Below, piece by piece: positions 6,390 to 8,148 of a DNA stretch of 8,148 nucleotides. Numbering within the stretch: position 1 is the stretch's first letter; every line of letters starts with the position of its first letter. The notes under the pieces are model-generated. The model was not told the DNA's origin. It was given only the letters and a program-made list of their open reading frames with translations, and searched no databases. Source of the stretch: DASZFV01 sp035546175. Its GTDB lineage: Bacteria; Myxococcota_A; Polyangia; Fen-1088. Both the position numbers and the translations under genes were made by a program. The stretch covers positions 1-8,148 of the forward strand of contig DASZWW010000205.1 in assembly GCA_035546175.1 (NCBI GenBank), written 5' to 3'.

Positions 6390-8148
6390 TCAGGGCTTGA
6401 TGACGACGGTCTGCAGCGCGGCCGCCGAGATCGTGCCCTCGACGGCCTGCGGGCCGAGCGCGATCTGGTAGTCGACGGCGGTGGCCTTCTCGTTGAGCAG
6501 GGCCACGGCCAGCGAGCCGTCGGGGTTGGCGACCGCGAGCGCCATGAAGTCGGGCGCGTCGTAGGTCCAGCCGCTGCCCGCGTACGCCGTCGTCATCACG
6601 AGCGACGGATCGACGGCGCTGGCCACGACGTGGCCGCCCGCGAGCATGAAGCGGCTGAAGTGCTGGAGCACGTAGAGGGTGGGCGTGTCGTAGACGTCCT
6701 GCGTCCCGTTGAACGCCGTCGCCGTGCCCGTCGGATCGGCGCACGACTCCTGGCCGCAGAGGTCGACCATGTACGGCGACATGGCGCGCGTGCCGGGGTA
6801 AGTCACGGCGCCGGCGTTGATGCCGTGGCTCGGGCCGCCGTACTTGTCGGTCACGGCGTTCCACTGGATCCAGCCGCTCTGCCAGTGGTTGAAGCTGGCG
6901 ATGATGTCCTCGGCGACGCGGTAGGCGCCGACGACGAACGGGTGGCCGGCGGTCGTGCACGTGTTGGGCGGGCCGAAGGTGCACGCCCAGTCGGGCGAGT
7001 TCGGACCCCAGTACCACGCGTCGTTCTTCCAGGCGTCGGTGGGGATGGGCGGGTGGATGGCGGAGAGGCCCTGCTCGGTGCCGATGAGGAGCAGGGTGGG
7101 GGCGAGCGCGTGCGCGGCGTCGAGCGAGTCGGTGAACGGGTTGATGCTCGAGCCGTACCAGTGGCTCGCCAGGCCCGCGAGGTAGGGCTTGGCCGCGGCG
7201 TTGCCGTAGAGCCCCGTGGCCCACGTCTGCAGCGACGTGCCCTTGTTGTGATCGAAGCCGAGGATGGCGACGGGCGGGTTGCGCGCCGCCAGCTTGGGGC
7301 CGAGGCTCTGCGAGATGAAGTTGCCCTCGGTCGTCGGGGTCATGCTCATGGTCTCGAACTGTCCGACGTGCTCCGGCTCGTTCTCGGGCGTGACGGCCCA
7401 GATGGGGATCCCGTTCGCCGCCATCTGGTCGATGTAGAGGTCGATGTACTGCGCGAAGGCGTCGTAGCTCGACGTCTTGAGGGTGCCGGCGTCCCACGCC
7501 GCCGTCGTCTTCATCCACAGCGGCGCCGTCCAGGGCGAGGCGACGAGCTTGAGCTTGCCGGCGCCCCCGGCGGCGGTCTGCGCGTCCTGGATCAGCTTGA
7601 TGACGCCGCTCGCGCTCTCGTGCGCGGTGCTGAAGTCGGAGAGATCGCCGGGCGGGCTCTGGGCGTACTGGTACGGCGCGAAGGCGAAGTCGCAGCTGCC
7701 GATGTGCACGCGGGCGAGCGTCATGTGGCCCTGGCCGGGGCTGAAGTAGGCGTCGATGATCTCCTGCCGCTTGGACGTCGAGAGCTTGCTCATCGAGAGC
7801 GCCGAGGCCTCCGTCAGGGACACGCCGAACCCCACGATCGCCTGCCGCTGCGTCGCCGGCGTGACGGTGACCTTCGCGGTCCGCGTGCTGGCCGTCTTGA
7901 GCACGGCGGCCTTCACGACGAGCTTGTCGCTCGGGCCGAACGTCCCGCTCGCCGCGGGCTTCGCCGTCTCGTAGACGGTGACGGAGCTCCACGGCAGCGG
8001 CGCCGCGCCCGCGGCGCCCGCGGCGCCGGCTGTGCCCGTGTTACCCCCTGCGCCCGCTGTGCCGGTGTTGCCTGCGGCGCCCGCTGCGCCGGTGCTGCCC
8101 GCTGCGCCGGCGGCGCCGGTGTTGCCTGCGGCGCCCGCTGCGCCGGTG
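6390..8148 (-). CDS. GH30 family glycoside hydrolase with N-terminal Gly-Xaa-Yaa linker, 5'-truncated
   Basis: The frame is open from the right edge to the stop at 6390-6392 (585 visible residues; residue 1 is codon 8145-8147), so the start and any signal peptide lie beyond the window. The GTG at 7914-7916 is internal and not the start. Residues 2-49 are a collagen-like repeat. A short beta region follows (about 50-95), then the GH30 barrel opening with IVGFGVSLTEASA. The acid/base is Glu257 in TPENEP (codon 7377-7379), matching the NEP glutamate of human glucocerebrosidase; the nucleophile is Glu358 in LIGTEQG (7074-7076). The C-terminal 60 residues (MALAVANPDGSLAVALLNE onward) form the beta domain typical of the family. 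Known: GH30 enzymes are retaining beta-glycosidases acting on beta-glucosides, beta-1,6-glucan, xylan or related substrates. Inferred: secreted or surface-anchored polysaccharide or glycan degradation. The specificity cannot be fixed from sequence. Confidence 0.93.
   Translation of the reverse strand, partial: TGAAGAAGNTGAAGAAGSTGAAGAAGNTGTAGAGGNTGTAGAAGAAGAAPLPWSSVTVYETAKPAASGTFGPSDKLVVKAAVLKTASTRTAKVTVTPATQRQAIVGFGVSLTEASALSMSKLSTSKRQEIIDAYFSPGQGHMTLARVHIGSCDFAFAPYQYAQSPPGDLSDFSTAHESASGVIKLIQDAQTAAGGAGKLKLVASPWTAPLWMKTTAAWDAGTLKTSSYDAFAQYIDLYIDQMAANGIPIWAVTPENEPEHVGQFETMSMTPTTEGNFISQSLGPKLAARNPPVAILGFDHNKGTSLQTWATGLYGNAAAKPYLAGLASHWYGSSINPFTDSLDAAHALAPTLLLIGTEQGLSAIHPPIPTDAWKNDAWYWGPNSPDWACTFGPPNTCTTAGHPFVVGAYRVAEDIIASFNHWQSGWIQWNAVTDKYGGPSHGINAGAVTYPGTRAMSPYMVDLCGQESCADPTGTATAFNGTQDVYDTPTLYVLQHFSRFMLAGGHVVASAVDPSLVMTTAYAGSGWTYDAPDFMALAVANPDGSLAVALLNEKATAVDYQIALGPQAVEGTISAAALQTVVIKP
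8001..8144 (-). repeat. Collagen-like Gly-Xaa-Yaa coding repeat, 16 visible triplets
   Basis: Read on the minus strand, every third residue is Gly for 16 triplets (GAA, GNT, GST, GTA, GAG), ending at Pro (codon 7998-8000) before the GH30 module. The dominant higher-order unit is nine residues, GNT-GAA-GAA, or 27 bases. The array is still running at the window edge, so its total length is unknown. Ala/Gly/Thr/Asn-rich linkers like this often follow the lipobox or signal peptide in secreted myxobacterial proteins. With almost no proline it is more likely a flexible linker than a stable triple helix. Confidence 0.85.
8061..8148. repeat. Exact 34-base direct repeat inside the linker
   Basis: The 34 bases at 8061-8094 recur without a mismatch at 8115-8148, 54 bases away, which equals two 27-base units. 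The 20 bases between them are a diverged copy. The second copy ends exactly at the window edge, so it may continue. Exact identity, even at third positions, points to recent tandem duplication or gene conversion within the repeat. Confidence 0.9.

Noticed and set aside
2518..6471. Open frame of about 1,300 codons on the + strand in another frame, crossing several genes
   Set aside because: It is Arg/Pro/Ala-rich with no family resemblance and spans the pump, the small coiled-coil gene and the STAS-like gene. It is open only because stop codons are rare at this GC content.
5935..7992. Long minus-strand open frame overlapping the GH30 gene in another frame
   Set aside because: The translation is Arg/His/Asp-rich without motifs, whereas the GH30 frame has both catalytic motifs and full family structure.
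8001..8148. The 27-base periodic repeat as a CRISPR array or a non-coding satellite
   Set aside because: There are no unique spacers, the units are directly abutting, and the period keeps the GH30 reading frame with Gly at every third codon.

Overview
The window is very GC-rich DNA (roughly 70% or more by eye) with G/C in nearly every third codon position. It is almost fully coding and contains no mobile element, CRISPR array, tRNA or rRNA that I could see. The base composition, Ala/Gly-rich low-complexity linkers on secreted hydrolases, and glycosidases mixed with an RND pump and a STAS-like protein all fit a soil Myxococcota of the Polyangiales type. That placement is an inference from style; no marker gene is present.

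Layout from left to right. (1) Positions 2-1150, + strand: the C-terminal 382 residues of a GH99/GH71-like glycoside hydrolase, cut by the left edge. (2) Positions 1151-1359: a spacer with a stem-loop directly after the stop codon. (3) Positions 1360-5611, + strand: a two-gene RND efflux unit, a lipoprotein-type periplasmic adaptor followed 10 bp later by an AcrB-like inner-membrane pump. No outer-membrane channel gene is present. (4) Positions 5621-5890, + strand: a small acidic coiled-coil protein of unknown function, 9 bp after the pump gene and probably co-transcribed. (5) Positions 6017-6352, + strand: a short STAS-like protein that appears to lack the phosphorylatable serine motif. (6) Positions 6390-8148, - strand, convergent with the rest: a GH30 family glycosidase with both catalytic glutamates. 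Its N-terminal side is a collagen-like Gly-Xaa-Yaa repeat still running at the right edge, so the true start lies outside the window.

Functionally there are three blocks. Two probably secreted glycosidases flank a drug/solute efflux unit. The adaptor and pump would form the inner part of a tripartite exporter and must use a channel encoded elsewhere. Nothing links the glycosidases to the pump beyond proximity. I found no clear new biological system. The most interesting points are the Gly-Xaa-Yaa stalk on the GH30 enzyme with its exact internal DNA repeat, the unknown small protein behind the pump, and the degenerate STAS-like protein.
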